A stretch of 64,000 nucleotides of DNA from Variovorax flavidus (GTDB lineage: Bacteria > Pseudomonadota > Gammaproteobacteria > Burkholderiales > Burkholderiaceae_C), in the NCBI RefSeq assembly GCF_030317145.1, contig NZ_JASZYE010000008.1:120537-184536 (forward strand). Reading direction: 5' to 3'. A program made the translations under genes and the position numbers. Under the pieces are notes generated by a model that saw only the letters and a list, made by a program, of their open reading frames with translations, was not told the DNA's origin and ran no database searches. This document shows, piece by piece, positions 44,792-53,389 of this stretch (the first letter of the stretch is position 1; the number at the start of each line of letters is the position of its first letter).

Positions 44792-45026
44792 AGGTGTCCT
44801 CCACTGATAGCTACCGTGTAGTTCTGATGGGCGCGATGGCATGCGATGCGCTCCACCGCATTCGACGCTACAGCACGGGTCAGTGCGGACAGCACTGCCT
44901 TTCGTGTTCCGGGAAAAATCTCACGTCGAATAAGACTCGTCCGGTGGCGCTGGTGGGGACGGCGGCACGCAAGCGACATGGCGCGGACGCCGGAAGTGGA
45001 GCAGCATCGGGGCCACGGAACGCTCG

Positions 45027-48000
45027 ATGACCACGACCTGTGCCGGCTGCGGCGCCGATGTGCTGCCCACGTCTTCCTTCTGCCAGCGCTGCGGGCGACG
45101 GCTCGCCTGTTCCTGTGCGTCCTGCGGCTATGAATGCGAGTCCGACTTTGCGTTCTGCCCGCGCTGCGGCACGGCGCGCGGTGCGGCCGGCCCGGCGACC
45201 TCTGCCGTGCCGCCGCCACCAGCCGCCAGCGAACCCAGCCATGAAGCCGATCGCCGGCAGGTCACGGTGGTGTTCGCCGACTTGACCGGCTTCACATCGC
45301 TAGCCGAAGGCCTCGACCCCGAAACGCTGCGCACTTTTCAGAACGCGCTGTTCGCCGTGATGGCGCAGGCCATTGCGCGCTACGACGGCTTCGTGGAGAA
45401 GTTCGTCGGCGATGCGGTGATGGCGGTGTTCGGCGCGCCGCGCGCGCACGAGGACGATCCCCTGCGTGCCGTGGAGGCTGCGCAGGACATGTTGCGGGGC
45501 ATCGAGCAGCTCAGCGCGCAATGGATGGCGCGCCTCGGGCGGGCGGTCACCCTGCACATCGGCGTGCACACCGGCGCGGTGGTCGCCGGCAGCCTGGGCA
45601 GTGGCACCGGCGGTGCCTACGCGGTCACCGGCGACACGGTGAACACCGCATCGCGATTGCTGACGGCGGCGGCGCCGGGCAGGGTACTGGTGTCGGAAGC
45701 GACGCATGCGATGGTGCGGCACCACTTCGATTTCGAGCCGCCCGCCGAACTGGCGCTGCGCGGCAAGACCGAGCCGATGCGGGTGCATGGCCTGATCGGC
45801 GTTCGCACCGAGCGGGCGTCCGCCCGCGGGCTCGCCGATCTCGGGCTGTCGGCGCCGCTGGTCGGGCGAGGTGATGCGCTCGGGCGTTTGCTGGCCGCAT
45901 TTGACCGCATGCAGGGTGGCCACGCCCAGGTCGTCAGCGTGGTCGGCGAAGCCGGTGCCGGCAAGTCGCGGCTGTTGGCCGAGGTGTTCGCGCGCCTCGA
46001 AGGCGATGATCGGTTCAAGACCACGGGCGTTCGCCGTGCCGCCTGTTCGTCGCTCGGCGAGCCGACCTACGGCACCTTCGGTGCGCTGTTCCGCGATGCG
46101 TACCGCGTGGAGGCCGGCGATTCGCTGGAAGCCGCGCGGCGCAAACTGCAGGAGGGCCTGGCGGCGCTGGGTGCCGAAGCGGACGAGGCCGATGCGGTGG
46201 CGCAGGTGCTGAACTACCTGCTTGGCATCCAGGAGGCGCGGCCCCGCGATATCGAGCCCGAGCAACTGCAGCGCCAGATCACGCTGGCGGCGCGGGCGTT
46301 GATCGAGCGCCGGCTGTCGCAGCAGCCGGTGATGGTCGTGGTCGATGACCTGCACTGGGCGGATGCGGCTTCGGTGGACCTGCTGGGCGAGGTCGTCGAC
46401 CAACTCGCGGACCGGCCGTTCATGGTGCTGGCCTTCCAGCGTCCCGACGCACGTTCGCTGCGCGCGGGTCGTGCCGAGCAGACCGTGATCGATCTGAGCC
46501 CGTTGGGCGAGCAGGACGCACGATCGCTCGTGCTCCACCTGCTGGGTGCCCCGGCCGATGACGGCCTGGCGCCCCTGCTCGATTTCGTCGCGGCGCGTGC
46601 GGGCGGCAATCCGCTGTTCGTCGAGGAGATCGTTCGCAGCCTCGCGGGGCGTGGCCTGCTGGTTCGCAAAGAGGGCGGGCGCTGGTCCTGCGAGGACGCG
46701 CGCGAAGCCGTGGATGTTCCGCCGACGCTCTACGGACTGCTGTTGTCGCGCATCGACCGGCTGGGCACCGACGATCGGCGGACGCTGCAGGAAGCCGCCG
46801 TGTTGGGCACCGACTTCGACAGCTTGCTGTTGCAGCGCATCGCGAGCGAGCCGCGATCGCTCGAAGCGTCGCTGCATCGGCTGGCGGCGGCCGATCTCGT
46901 CCGTGCGTCCGGGCAAGGCTGGTGCTTCACGCACGCGCTGCTGCATGAAGTGGCTTACCAGAACCTGCTGCTGTCGCGGCGCACGGAGCTGCACCATCGC
47001 GCCGGCCGCGCCCTCGAAACCGTGCTGGGCGTCGACGCCAAGGCGCCCGTCGAGGACGAAGCCCGAAGCCCGCTGCGCCTGGCGGACCTCGAGGCGCTGG
47101 CCCGCCACTGGAGCCTTTCGCCGGACAAGGCACACGGCGCTCACTACCTCGTGGCGGCCGGCGACTGGGCGCGCGCCGTCTATGCCAACGACGACGCCAT
47201 TCGCCACTACGAACGCGCCTTGCGCACGCTGGCCGAGTCGACCGCCGACACGCCCGCCGCGAAGGCCGAGATCGAAGCCGCGGAACTCGATGCGCGCGAG
47301 CGCGTTGCCGATCTGTTCGGATTGCAGGGGCGGCGCAGCGATGCGCTCGCGCAGTACGAGATCGTGCAGCGTGCGGATGAACGACACCGCGATCCTGTCC
47401 GCACCGCGCGCGCGCTGCGCAAGACGGGTGGCCTGCACTGGGAAGCGGGCGAGCGCGAGCGCGCCGGCGCCTGCTTCACAGCTGGCCTCGAACGGCTGGG
47501 CGACAGCGGCGATCCGATCGAACGTGCGCACCTTTTCCAGGAAATGGGGCGGCTGGCCTTTCGGGCCGGTGACAACGACAGGGCATTGGCGCTCGCGCAG
47601 CGCGCGCTGGCCGAGGTGCCCGCCGAACCGGCAGGGCGCGCAAGGGAAGCGAGCGTCGTGCGCGCCGAGGCCTGCAACACACTCGGCGTCGCACTGGCCC
47701 GGCTGGGCCGGCCCGCCGAGGCCGTGGAACATGTCGAAAGCAGCGTCGCGCAGGCCGAAGCCAACAACATGCTGCAGGCCGCCTGCCGCGGCTACACCAA
47801 CCTGGGTGTGCTGTACGCATCGCTCGACCCGCAACGCAGCATCGAGACCTGCCTGCGTGGTCTGGAGACCGCCCGGAAGGTGGGCGACCTTGGATTCCAG
47901 TCGCGTCTGTACGCCAATCTTGCAGTCGCTTACTGCGCCTTGACCAACCGTTGCGAGGCCGAGGGCATCGAGGCCGCGAACGCGGCCGCCAGCCTCGATC

Positions 48001-48293
48001 GCCGCCTGGGATTGCTCGACCATCTGGCGGTGCCGCTGATCGTGCTGGGCCAGATCTACCAGTGCCACGGCGACCACGCGCGCGCCTTCGCGTCGTACAC
48101 CGAAGCCCTGCAACTGGCAGAGCAGGTTGACGAGCCTCAGCTGCTCTTTCCCTGCTACGATGGTTTGGCTACGCTGTACCTCGATGCCGGGCGCCCCGCA
48201 CAGGCGGAAACCTATCTCGCCAAGGCACAAGCGGTATGCGAGCGCGCCGGCCTCGAGCCCGACGCCCTGATGGTGCTTCCGTTCCTCTGCTGA
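45027..48293 (+). CDS. Class III adenylate/guanylate cyclase with zinc ribbons, AAA ATPase and TPR domains
   Basis: A 1088-residue protein. Two N-terminal zinc-ribbon-like motifs (CAGCG/CQRCG and CASCG/CPRCG, residues 5-49) precede a class III cyclase domain (about 75-255). This has VVFADLTGFTSLAEGL with a metal Asp, KFVGDAVMAVFG with the second Asp, and VTGDTVNTASRL, the substrate and transition-state region. A STAND/AAA-type ATPase follows, with VVGEAGAGKSRLL near 310 and VVVDDLHWADAASVDLL near 440, then TPR-like helices from about 700 to the end. Proteins of this layout couple nucleotide signalling to an unknown input. It is cytoplasmic with no membrane helix and is divergent from hcp. Confidence 0.92.
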   Translation: MTTTCAGCGADVLPTSSFCQRCGRRLACSCASCGYECESDFAFCPRCGTARGAAGPATSAVPPPPAASEPSHEADRRQVTVVFADLTGFTSLAEGLDPETLRTFQNALFAVMAQAIARYDGFVEKFVGDAVMAVFGAPRAHEDDPLRAVEAAQDMLRGIEQLSAQWMARLGRAVTLHIGVHTGAVVAGSLGSGTGGAYAVTGDTVNTASRLLTAAAPGRVLVSEATHAMVRHHFDFEPPAELALRGKTEPMRVHGLIGVRTERASARGLADLGLSAPLVGRGDALGRLLAAFDRMQGGHAQVVSVVGEAGAGKSRLLAEVFARLEGDDRFKTTGVRRAACSSLGEPTYGTFGALFRDAYRVEAGDSLEAARRKLQEGLAALGAEADEADAVAQVLNYLLGIQEARPRDIEPEQLQRQITLAARALIERRLSQQPVMVVVDDLHWADAASVDLLGEVVDQLADRPFMVLAFQRPDARSLRAGRAEQTVIDLSPLGEQDARSLVLHLLGAPADDGLAPLLDFVAARAGGNPLFVEEIVRSLAGRGLLVRKEGGRWSCEDAREAVDVPPTLYGLLLSRIDRLGTDDRRTLQEAAVLGTDFDSLLLQRIASEPRSLEASLHRLAAADLVRASGQGWCFTHALLHEVAYQNLLLSRRTELHHRAGRALETVLGVDAKAPVEDEARSPLRLADLEALARHWSLSPDKAHGAHYLVAAGDWARAVYANDDAIRHYERALRTLAESTADTPAAKAEIEAAELDARERVADLFGLQGRRSDALAQYEIVQRADERHRDPVRTARALRKTGGLHWEAGERERAGACFTAGLERLGDSGDPIERAHLFQEMGRLAFRAGDNDRALALAQRALAEVPAEPAGRAREASVVRAEACNTLGVALARLGRPAEAVEHVESSVAQAEANNMLQAACRGYTNLGVLYASLDPQRSIETCLRGLETARKVGDLGFQSRLYANLAVAYCALTNRCEAEGIEAANAAASLDRRLGLLDHLAVPLIVLGQIYQCHGDHARAFASYTEALQLAEQVDEPQLLFPCYDGLATLYLDAGRPAQAETYLAKAQAVCERAGLEPDALMVLPFLC

Positions 48294-48315
48294 ACCTGCC
48301 TGAAGGAGCCTCGAC

Positions 48316-48969
48316 ATGGCATACGCGATGAATCAACCCGTGGCGCCGGGTGAACCGGCTCCCGACTTCGCACTCCCGGCCGTGGCCGGCCCCGAAACCG
48401 TTTCGCTCGACGACTATCGTGGACGGAGCCCCTTGTTCCTCGCGCTGCTGGTGGGCTTGTGGTGCCCGTTCTGCCGGCGGCAGCTCGTCCAGCTCGGGGC
48501 GCTTGAACAGAAACTGAAGGCCGTGGGCGTCGAGACCCTGGCGGTCGTGGCGACGGAACCGGAAAACGCGCGGCTCTATTTCAAGTTCAGGCCCACGCGC
48601 CTGCGCCTCGCGTCCGACCCCGAGCTGTCGATCCACCGGGCCTTTCGGGTTCCGAAGCCCGAGTCGACGCCGGAGATGCTGCAGCAGTTGGAGCAGACCC
48701 GCGTGAATCCTTTCGGCGACCTGCCGGAGCCGCTCCCGGTACCAGAGGCGGCCAAGGTCATCGGAGCGCTCGACGGCTACGTCTGCACGCCGACCGACAT
48801 GGGTGAGGTCGACAGGCAATGGCCGCAACTGAAGGCGCAGTTCATGATCGATCGCGACGGCATCGTGCGCTGGGCGGAAATCGAGTGCGAGAAGGAGGGC
48901 CTGCCGGGCATCGGCAAGCTGCCGTCCGATGAGGTGATCCTGGGTGCGGCGCGCGCTTGTGCGGCCTGA
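48316..48969 (+). CDS. Peroxiredoxin-like (AhpC/TSA, thioredoxin-fold) protein
   Basis: A 217-residue protein. PAPDFALPAVAGPETVSLDDY is followed by VGLWCPFCRRQLVQLG near residue 50, where a CxxC sits at the peroxidatic position instead of the usual TxxC. It may therefore be a thiol reductase or a divergent peroxiredoxin. The C-terminal half contains QFMIDRDGIVRWAEIE, the family strand. It lies 22 nt after the cyclase gene and may be co-transcribed. A partner reductant is not encoded nearby. Confidence 0.85.
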   Translation: MAYAMNQPVAPGEPAPDFALPAVAGPETVSLDDYRGRSPLFLALLVGLWCPFCRRQLVQLGALEQKLKAVGVETLAVVATEPENARLYFKFRPTRLRLASDPELSIHRAFRVPKPESTPEMLQQLEQTRVNPFGDLPEPLPVPEAAKVIGALDGYVCTPTDMGEVDRQWPQLKAQFMIDRDGIVRWAEIECEKEGLPGIGKLPSDEVILGAARACAA

Positions 48970-48987
48970 CTCTGCTGTCCCGCAGGG

Positions 48988-49425
48988 TCAGAACTGGCCG
49001 TGGTCACGGAAACTGTAGAACTCGCCGAAGCCGATGATGATGAAGTCTTGAAGAATCATGTCGTGCAGCTTGCCGAGTTCACTCATGCGGAGTGCCACGG
49101 CGACGTCGGCGTTTGAAGGCTTGCAGGTGCCGGAAGGATGGTTGTGGACCACGACCAGCGAGGACGCCCTCGCGAGCATCGCGTTCCTGTAGATCTCAAA
49201 CGGGTCGAACACGGCTTGATGCGCGACGCCCATGGACGCCACTTCGTAGGAAAGGACTTCCAGCTGGGAATTGAGGTGCAGGACAACAACCTTCTCTTTC
49301 GATTCGTCCTGCATGTCCTTGAACAGGTCATAGACCTGCCGCGGTTTCTCCACGGCCCTGTTCAACAGGTCTTCGTCTGCTCGCGTTCGAACGAACGTGA
49401 CCTTTGGTTGCCTCAGATAAGCCAT
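48988..49425 (-). CDS. RadC-like JAB-domain protein
   Basis: A 145-residue protein made of the RadC C-terminal domain only. The metal site is VVVHNHPSGTCKPSNAD near residue 93, with an upstream glutamate-rich segment VVVLHLNSQLEVLSYE; the helix-hairpin-helix of full RadC is missing. Such short RadC proteins are common on plasmids and islands, and no enzymatic role in repair is established. ATG 49425 with GGAGG 4 nt upstream is preferred; an ATG at 49470 is possible. It is convergent with the thioredoxin-fold gene and divergent from pyrC. Confidence 0.85.
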   Translation of the reverse strand: MAYLRQPKVTFVRTRADEDLLNRAVEKPRQVYDLFKDMQDESKEKVVVLHLNSQLEVLSYEVASMGVAHQAVFDPFEIYRNAMLARASSLVVVHNHPSGTCKPSNADVAVALRMSELGKLHDMILQDFIIIGFGEFYSFRDHGQF

Positions 49426-49523
49426 CACGCCTCCCGCTTCATTGTTTCGCTGGATGGTATCGATCTGCAATGGCGCGACGTCGATCCACGCGACGCCGGC
49501 GCGCGATGGGACAATCCGGCTCC

Positions 49524-50564
49524 ATGACTAGCCCAGCCGACACCCTCACCATCACCCGCCCCGATGACTGGCACCTGCACGTGCGCGACGGCGCCGCGCT
49601 CGAAGCCGTCGTGCCGCATTCGGCACGCCAGTTCGGCCGCGCGCTGATCATGCCGAACCTGCGCCCGCCCGTGACCACGGCGCAGCAGGCCATCGACTAC
49701 CGCGCACGCATCCTCGAAGCCGTGCCCGCAGGCGTGCGCTTCGAGCCCGTGATGTCGCTCTACCTGACCGACAAGCTCGCCCCGGACGAAATCGAACGGG
49801 CCGCCGCGGCCGGCGTGCGCGCGCTCAAGCTCTATCCGGCTGGCGCGACCACCAACAGCGATGCCGGTGTGACCGACATCCGCAAGACCTACGCCACGCT
49901 GGAGGCGATGCAGAAGCACGGCCTGCTGCTCCTCATCCACGGCGAAGTCACCGACCCGGCGATCGACCTGTTCGACCGCGAGGCGGTGTTCATCGACCGC
50001 GTGATGATCCCGCTGCGGCGCGACTTCCCCGAACTCAAGGTGGTGTTCGAACACCTCACGACGAAGGAGGGCGCCCAGTACGTGCGCGATGCGAGCCGCT
50101 TCACCGCCGCCACCATCACCGCGCACCATCTGCTCTACAACCGCAACGCGATCTTCACCGGCGGCATCCGGCCTCACTACTACTGCCTGCCGATCCTCAA
50201 GCGCGAGACGCACCGCGTCGCGCTGGTCGAGGCCGCCACCAGCGGCAGCGACCGATTCTTCCTCGGTACCGACAGCGCGCCGCATGCCGCGCACCTCAAG
50301 GAGCATGCGCTGGGCTGCGCCGGCTGCTACACCGCGCTCACCGCCATCGAGCTGTACGCCGAGGCCTTCGACAACGCCGGCGCTCTCGACAAGCTCGAAG
50401 GCTTCGCGAGCTTCCACGGCGCCGACTTCTACGGCCTGCCCCGCAACACCGACACCGTGACCCTGCGGCGCGAAAGCTGGACCGTGCCCGAAACCGTGCC
50501 CTACGGCGACGCCACGCTGAAGCCCCTGCGCGGCGGCGAAACGGTGGCCTGGAGGCTCGCGTGA
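49524..50564 (+). CDS. pyrC: Dihydroorotase
   Basis: A 346-residue class II dihydroorotase, the usual length for proteobacteria. DDWHLHVRDGA near residue 14 gives the first metal histidines, ALKLYPAGATTNSD near 98 the carboxylated lysine, LLIHGEV and VFEHLTT further histidines, and FLGTDSAPHA near 250 the catalytic aspartate. It closes carbamoyl-aspartate to dihydroorotate in pyrimidine synthesis. Its stop overlaps the following GTG start (GTGA). Confidence 0.97.
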   Translation: MTSPADTLTITRPDDWHLHVRDGAALEAVVPHSARQFGRALIMPNLRPPVTTAQQAIDYRARILEAVPAGVRFEPVMSLYLTDKLAPDEIERAAAAGVRALKLYPAGATTNSDAGVTDIRKTYATLEAMQKHGLLLLIHGEVTDPAIDLFDREAVFIDRVMIPLRRDFPELKVVFEHLTTKEGAQYVRDASRFTAATITAHHLLYNRNAIFTGGIRPHYYCLPILKRETHRVALVEAATSGSDRFFLGTDSAPHAAHLKEHALGCAGCYTALTAIELYAEAFDNAGALDKLEGFASFHGADFYGLPRNTDTVTLRRESWTVPETVPYGDATLKPLRGGETVAWRLA

Positions 50565-51304
50565 ATACGCCGCCGCGCGTGATGCTGCTGATCGACGCCG
50601 ACAACGTCTCCGCCGACGTGATCGAGCAGGCGGTGCAGCGCACGATGACCGAGCACGGCGCCATCCACGTGCGGCGCGCCTACTGCAATGCCGAGACCGC
50701 GATGAAGCAGCAGGCGCTGTTCAAGCGGCTGTCGGTGCGGCCGATGGTCAACCTCTCCTCCGGCAAGAACAGCACCGACATCGCGCTCGCGGTCGACGCC
50801 ATGGACCTCGCCGTTGCCGAGCGTCCGGACATCGCCGTGCTGGTGTCCTCGGATTCGGACTTCGCGCCGCTCGTGATCCGGCTGCGCGAAAAGGGCTGCC
50901 GCGTCTGCGGCATCGGCCAGCAGGGCAAGACCGGCGACGACACGGTGGCGATCTACGACAGCTTCGTCGACCTGCAACACCATCAGGCGCCGAAGGCGGC
51001 GGTGGCGGTGGCGAAGACCGCTGCCAAGCGTGCCCCGCGGCGCGCGAAGGCCGTGGCGCCCAAGGCCGCGCCGCCCGCACCTGTGTTGCCCGACGAGGTG
51101 ATCCGCATCCTCGACGCGGTCGCCGAACTGGGCATGGGCAACAAGGTGGAGCTCAACGTGGCCGCGGAGCGGCTGCGCGCCGAGAAGCTGCTGAGCAAGA
51201 GCGCGAGTTCGCCGAAGCTGTTCAAGAAATACCCCGAGCTGTTCCTGCTGACACCGGAGAAGACGCCCAACAAGGTGCAGTACGTCGGCCCCATGCCGTC
51301 GTGA
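50561..51304 (+). CDS. NYN-domain (PIN-like) putative ribonuclease with C-terminal helical domain
   Basis: A 247-residue protein. The NYN domain (about residues 5-135) has MLLIDADNVSAD with acidic metal ligands, STDIALAVDAMDLA and VLVSSDSDFAPLVIRLRE, the LabA/DUF88 pattern. An Ala/Lys/Pro linker and a ~75-residue C-terminal domain (EVIRILDAVAELGMGNKVEL to the end) resemble OST-HTH/LOTUS-type RNA-binding modules. It is probably an RNA-cleaving or RNA-binding protein. The GTG start overlaps the pyrC stop, and its own stop overlaps the next start. Confidence 0.87.
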   Translation: MNTPPRVMLLIDADNVSADVIEQAVQRTMTEHGAIHVRRAYCNAETAMKQQALFKRLSVRPMVNLSSGKNSTDIALAVDAMDLAVAERPDIAVLVSSDSDFAPLVIRLREKGCRVCGIGQQGKTGDDTVAIYDSFVDLQHHQAPKAAVAVAKTAAKRAPRRAKAVAPKAAPPAPVLPDEVIRILDAVAELGMGNKVELNVAAERLRAEKLLSKSASSPKLFKKYPELFLLTPEKTPNKVQYVGPMPS

Positions 51305-52080
51305 ATCCAGCCGGCGCCGCGCAGCAGCCTTGGCTCGCCCCCTACGCGCCGCGCTCGGCGCGCGTCCTGGAGAGGGCCGGGCAGGGCGCTCCCGTTGCTG
51401 AGACCCTGTCCGCCGAGCCGGTTTCCATCGACTTGCCTGCCGGCCCGCTGCGATTCGTGCCGGGAGATAGCGCACCGTCCGGCGAAGCGTACGAAGCCTT
51501 CATCTTCCGCACTGCGTGCGTCCCCACGCGCGACAACCTCCACGATCTCTTCAACGGCCTGGTCTGGCTGCACTTTCCGCAGGCCAAGCGGCGCCTCAAC
51601 GAATTGCAGTCGACTGAGATCGCGCGTGCCGGCATCGGCGCGACGCGGGGTCCGTTGCGCGATGCGCTGACCCTGTTCGATGAAAACGGCGCCGTGCTCG
51701 ATGCGCCGCCTGCATTGTGGGAGGCGCTCATCGCACGCGACTGGCAGCAGCTCTTCGTGACGAGGCGAGAACAGTGGCGGGAGGCTCGCCTGCTCATCTT
51801 CGGCCATGCGCTGCTCGAAAAGCTGTGCTCGCCGAGAAAGGCCGCCACGGCGCATGTCCTGGTCGCGCCCGGCGCCACCCGGTCGATCGCGGCGGCCGAC
51901 GCCGCCATCGCATCGGCCCTTCAGCCGGCGCATCTCGCGCTCAAGCCGTTCACGCCGCTGCCCGTGCTCGGCGTCCCCGGCTGGTGGGCGCCCAACGAGG
52001 CGCCTGCGTTCTACGACGACCCGAGGGTCTTCAGACAAAAAAGGGGAGCCGAAGCTCCCCTTATCTCCCCCTCTGCTTGA
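51301..52080 (+). CDS. DUF3025 family protein
   Basis: A 259-residue protein. HDLFNGLVWLHFPQAKRRLN near residue 82 is the hallmark of DUF3025, followed by LFDENGAVL near 122 and GWWAPNEAPAFYDDPRVF near 228. Function is unknown. It starts at GTG 51301 in a GTGA overlap with the NYN gene. The last ~15 codons (RQKRGAEAPLISPSA) are encoded by the hairpin that terminates the convergent OmpA-like gene, so the natural C-terminus may be an evolutionary extension. Confidence 0.82.
   Translation: MNPAGAAQQPWLAPYAPRSARVLERAGQGAPVAETLSAEPVSIDLPAGPLRFVPGDSAPSGEAYEAFIFRTACVPTRDNLHDLFNGLVWLHFPQAKRRLNELQSTEIARAGIGATRGPLRDALTLFDENGAVLDAPPALWEALIARDWQQLFVTRREQWREARLLIFGHALLEKLCSPRKAATAHVLVAPGATRSIAAADAAIASALQPAHLALKPFTPLPVLGVPGWWAPNEAPAFYDDPRVFRQKRGAEAPLISPSA
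52037..52061 (-). terminator. Terminator for the DUF937-OmpA gene, inside the DUF3025 coding end
   Basis: Read on the - strand: AGGGGAGC-TTCG-GCTCCCCT followed by six T. It lies 35 bp after the stop of the - strand gene and entirely within the last codons of the + strand gene. Confidence 0.85.
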
Positions 52081-52095
52081 TCGTTGTCGCCGCGT

Positions 52096-53025
52096 CTACT
52101 TGCGCACGATCACCTCGACGCGCCGCGATGCGGCGTCCGTGGTGCCCGTGCCGATGATGTCGGTCGGCCGCTCCAGCACGATGCGGTCTTCCGGAACGCC
52201 GGCCGCGATCAGCGCGTCGGCCACCACCATCGCGCGCCGCTTCGACATTTCCTTGTTCGCCGCGACGGAGCCGCTGGGATCGCTGAAGCCCGACACGATC
52301 AGCGTGGCGTCCGTGTGCGTGGACAGGTGGCTGATCACGGCTGCCGCGTGAGCGGCGAAGTCGCCGGGCAGGTCGGCCTTGCCGGTGTCGAAGTAGACCT
52401 TCAGGCCCGGCGTGCCGTCGATCAGGCTGGCCAGGATGCCGGAGCCCATCGGAACGCTTTCGGTGGGAACGGCCGCGACCTGGTCCTCGCGGCTCTGCGT
52501 GGCGCAATAGTCCAGCAGCAGAACGACCACAAGCGCCAACACCAGCCATGCCAGGGCGCGAATCAGGCCGGGCCTGCGCTTGTCGGCGCGGGACGCTGCC
52601 GAATTGCCGAGCAGCCAGTTGCGCGCGGGGCTGGCGAACGCCATGACTTCCTGCGGCGCGCTGGCCGGGGCATTGCCGTTCGGCATCAGATAGGTGATCA
52701 CCGGCGGCAGCGCGAAAGCCAGCGCCGCGGTGGCGACCTGCCGGCCGATTCCCAGTCGGGTCTGGACGGCCTCGAGCAAGCCGCCATGGCCTCCCAGCAG
52801 CTTGTCGACCTGCCGGGACGACACCTGATGCGGCTCGGCGTCGCCGCCGCTGAACCAGGATTCCACGACCTGGCCGATGCCCGCTTTGCTGATCCGCTCC
52901 AGGAAACCCGACAACTCGCCCGTCTGCGGCTGGATCATGGAGGCGACCAGCATCTGGACCAACGGACCCGCCTTGTCGCCCAGCCCGAAACGCTCGGACA
53001 CCTGATGGATGATTTCATCGAACAC
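52096..53025 (-). CDS. DUF937 (YidB-like) - transmembrane - OmpA C-terminal domain protein
   Basis: A 309-residue protein. The N-terminal DUF937/YidB region (about residues 1-130) has GLGDKAGPLVQMLVASM and QVDKLLGGHGGLLEAVQTRLG. One membrane helix follows (about 156-172, AWLVLALVVVLLLDYC), then an OmpA peptidoglycan-binding domain (about 205-309) with KVYFDTGKADLPGD, VSGFSDPSGSVAANKEMSKRRA and the last strand RRVEVIVRK. The topology puts the DUF937 part in the cytoplasm and the OmpA part in the periplasm, anchoring it to the wall. Role unknown. Confidence 0.87.
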   Translation of the reverse strand: MFDEIIHQVSERFGLGDKAGPLVQMLVASMIQPQTGELSGFLERISKAGIGQVVESWFSGGDAEPHQVSSRQVDKLLGGHGGLLEAVQTRLGIGRQVATAALAFALPPVITYLMPNGNAPASAPQEVMAFASPARNWLLGNSAASRADKRRPGLIRALAWLVLALVVVLLLDYCATQSREDQVAAVPTESVPMGSGILASLIDGTPGLKVYFDTGKADLPGDFAAHAAAVISHLSTHTDATLIVSGFSDPSGSVAANKEMSKRRAMVVADALIAAGVPEDRIVLERPTDIIGTGTTDAASRRVEVIVRK

Positions 53026-53389
53026 TTTTCCGCTCCCTGCACATATATAAGGAAAAGGCAGCCCTATTGCTGCCGGCCGCGCACCTTAGTCGTGGCCTTG
53101 GCGCTGAACCGGTTCACGAGCAGATCAGGGGCGCGAATTCCGGGAACTTGTGCACGGACGCGGTGGCGGTTTCCTCCCGAAACAGGTGGAATGACTGCTT
53201 TCTTCGCAGCATTTAAGGGAATTCTGGACGCGAGTTGGGCTCCTACTATGATGGCGCTCGTCCATGAGCCGTCCGGGCCCGAGAAGCAAGAACAACAGCC
53301 GGTCTGATGCGCCTAACCCTTGCAACACGGGCGGTAACCCTCAATATTCCGAGGCGGGCGACTGCCTGCTTCCCCACGGAGAATCCAAC
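53026..53389. other. 364-bp divergent intergenic region upstream of htpX
   Basis: No coding region is convincing here; a frame opening at 53264 runs into htpX but has no ribosome site and an unrelated composition. A possible promoter is CTGGAC (53224-53229), 17 nt, then TATGAT (53247-53252) for htpX. A clear heat-shock (sigma-32) consensus was not found. ACATATATAAGG at about 53040 lies just before the OmpA-like gene start on the - strand. Confidence 0.4.

Larger units (their letters stand above)
43250..44850. other. Low-GC insertion carrying the Hcp-amidase-small protein cassette
   Basis: Hand counts of three 60-base stretches give about 35% (43321-43380), 57% (43741-43800) and 48% (43981-44040) G+C, against visibly higher values in the flanking genes. 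The break is sharp on the LysR side and near the adenylate cyclase gene on the other. No integrase, tRNA or flanking repeat was seen, so recent acquisition by homologous exchange is more likely than site-specific integration. Confidence 0.65.

Noticed and set aside
44792..44842. Longer hcp start at ATG 44842
   Set aside because: Hcp proteins begin close to the DIFMKL segment, and GGAGGA is positioned for TTG 44791.
45300..48317. 1005-codon - strand open frame opposite the cyclase
   Set aside because: The + strand gene has cyclase, ATPase and TPR signatures; the reverse frame is compositional.
48988..49425. RadC-like gene as part of the acquired T6SS cassette
   Set aside because: It is separated from it by the 3.3-kb cyclase gene and the thioredoxin-fold gene, and its composition is closer to the chromosome.
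53264..53389. Longer htpX start at 53264
   Set aside because: The added 42 residues are unlike any HtpX N-terminus and have no ribosome site. TTG 53390 gives the canonical MKRILLF start with GGAGA upstream.
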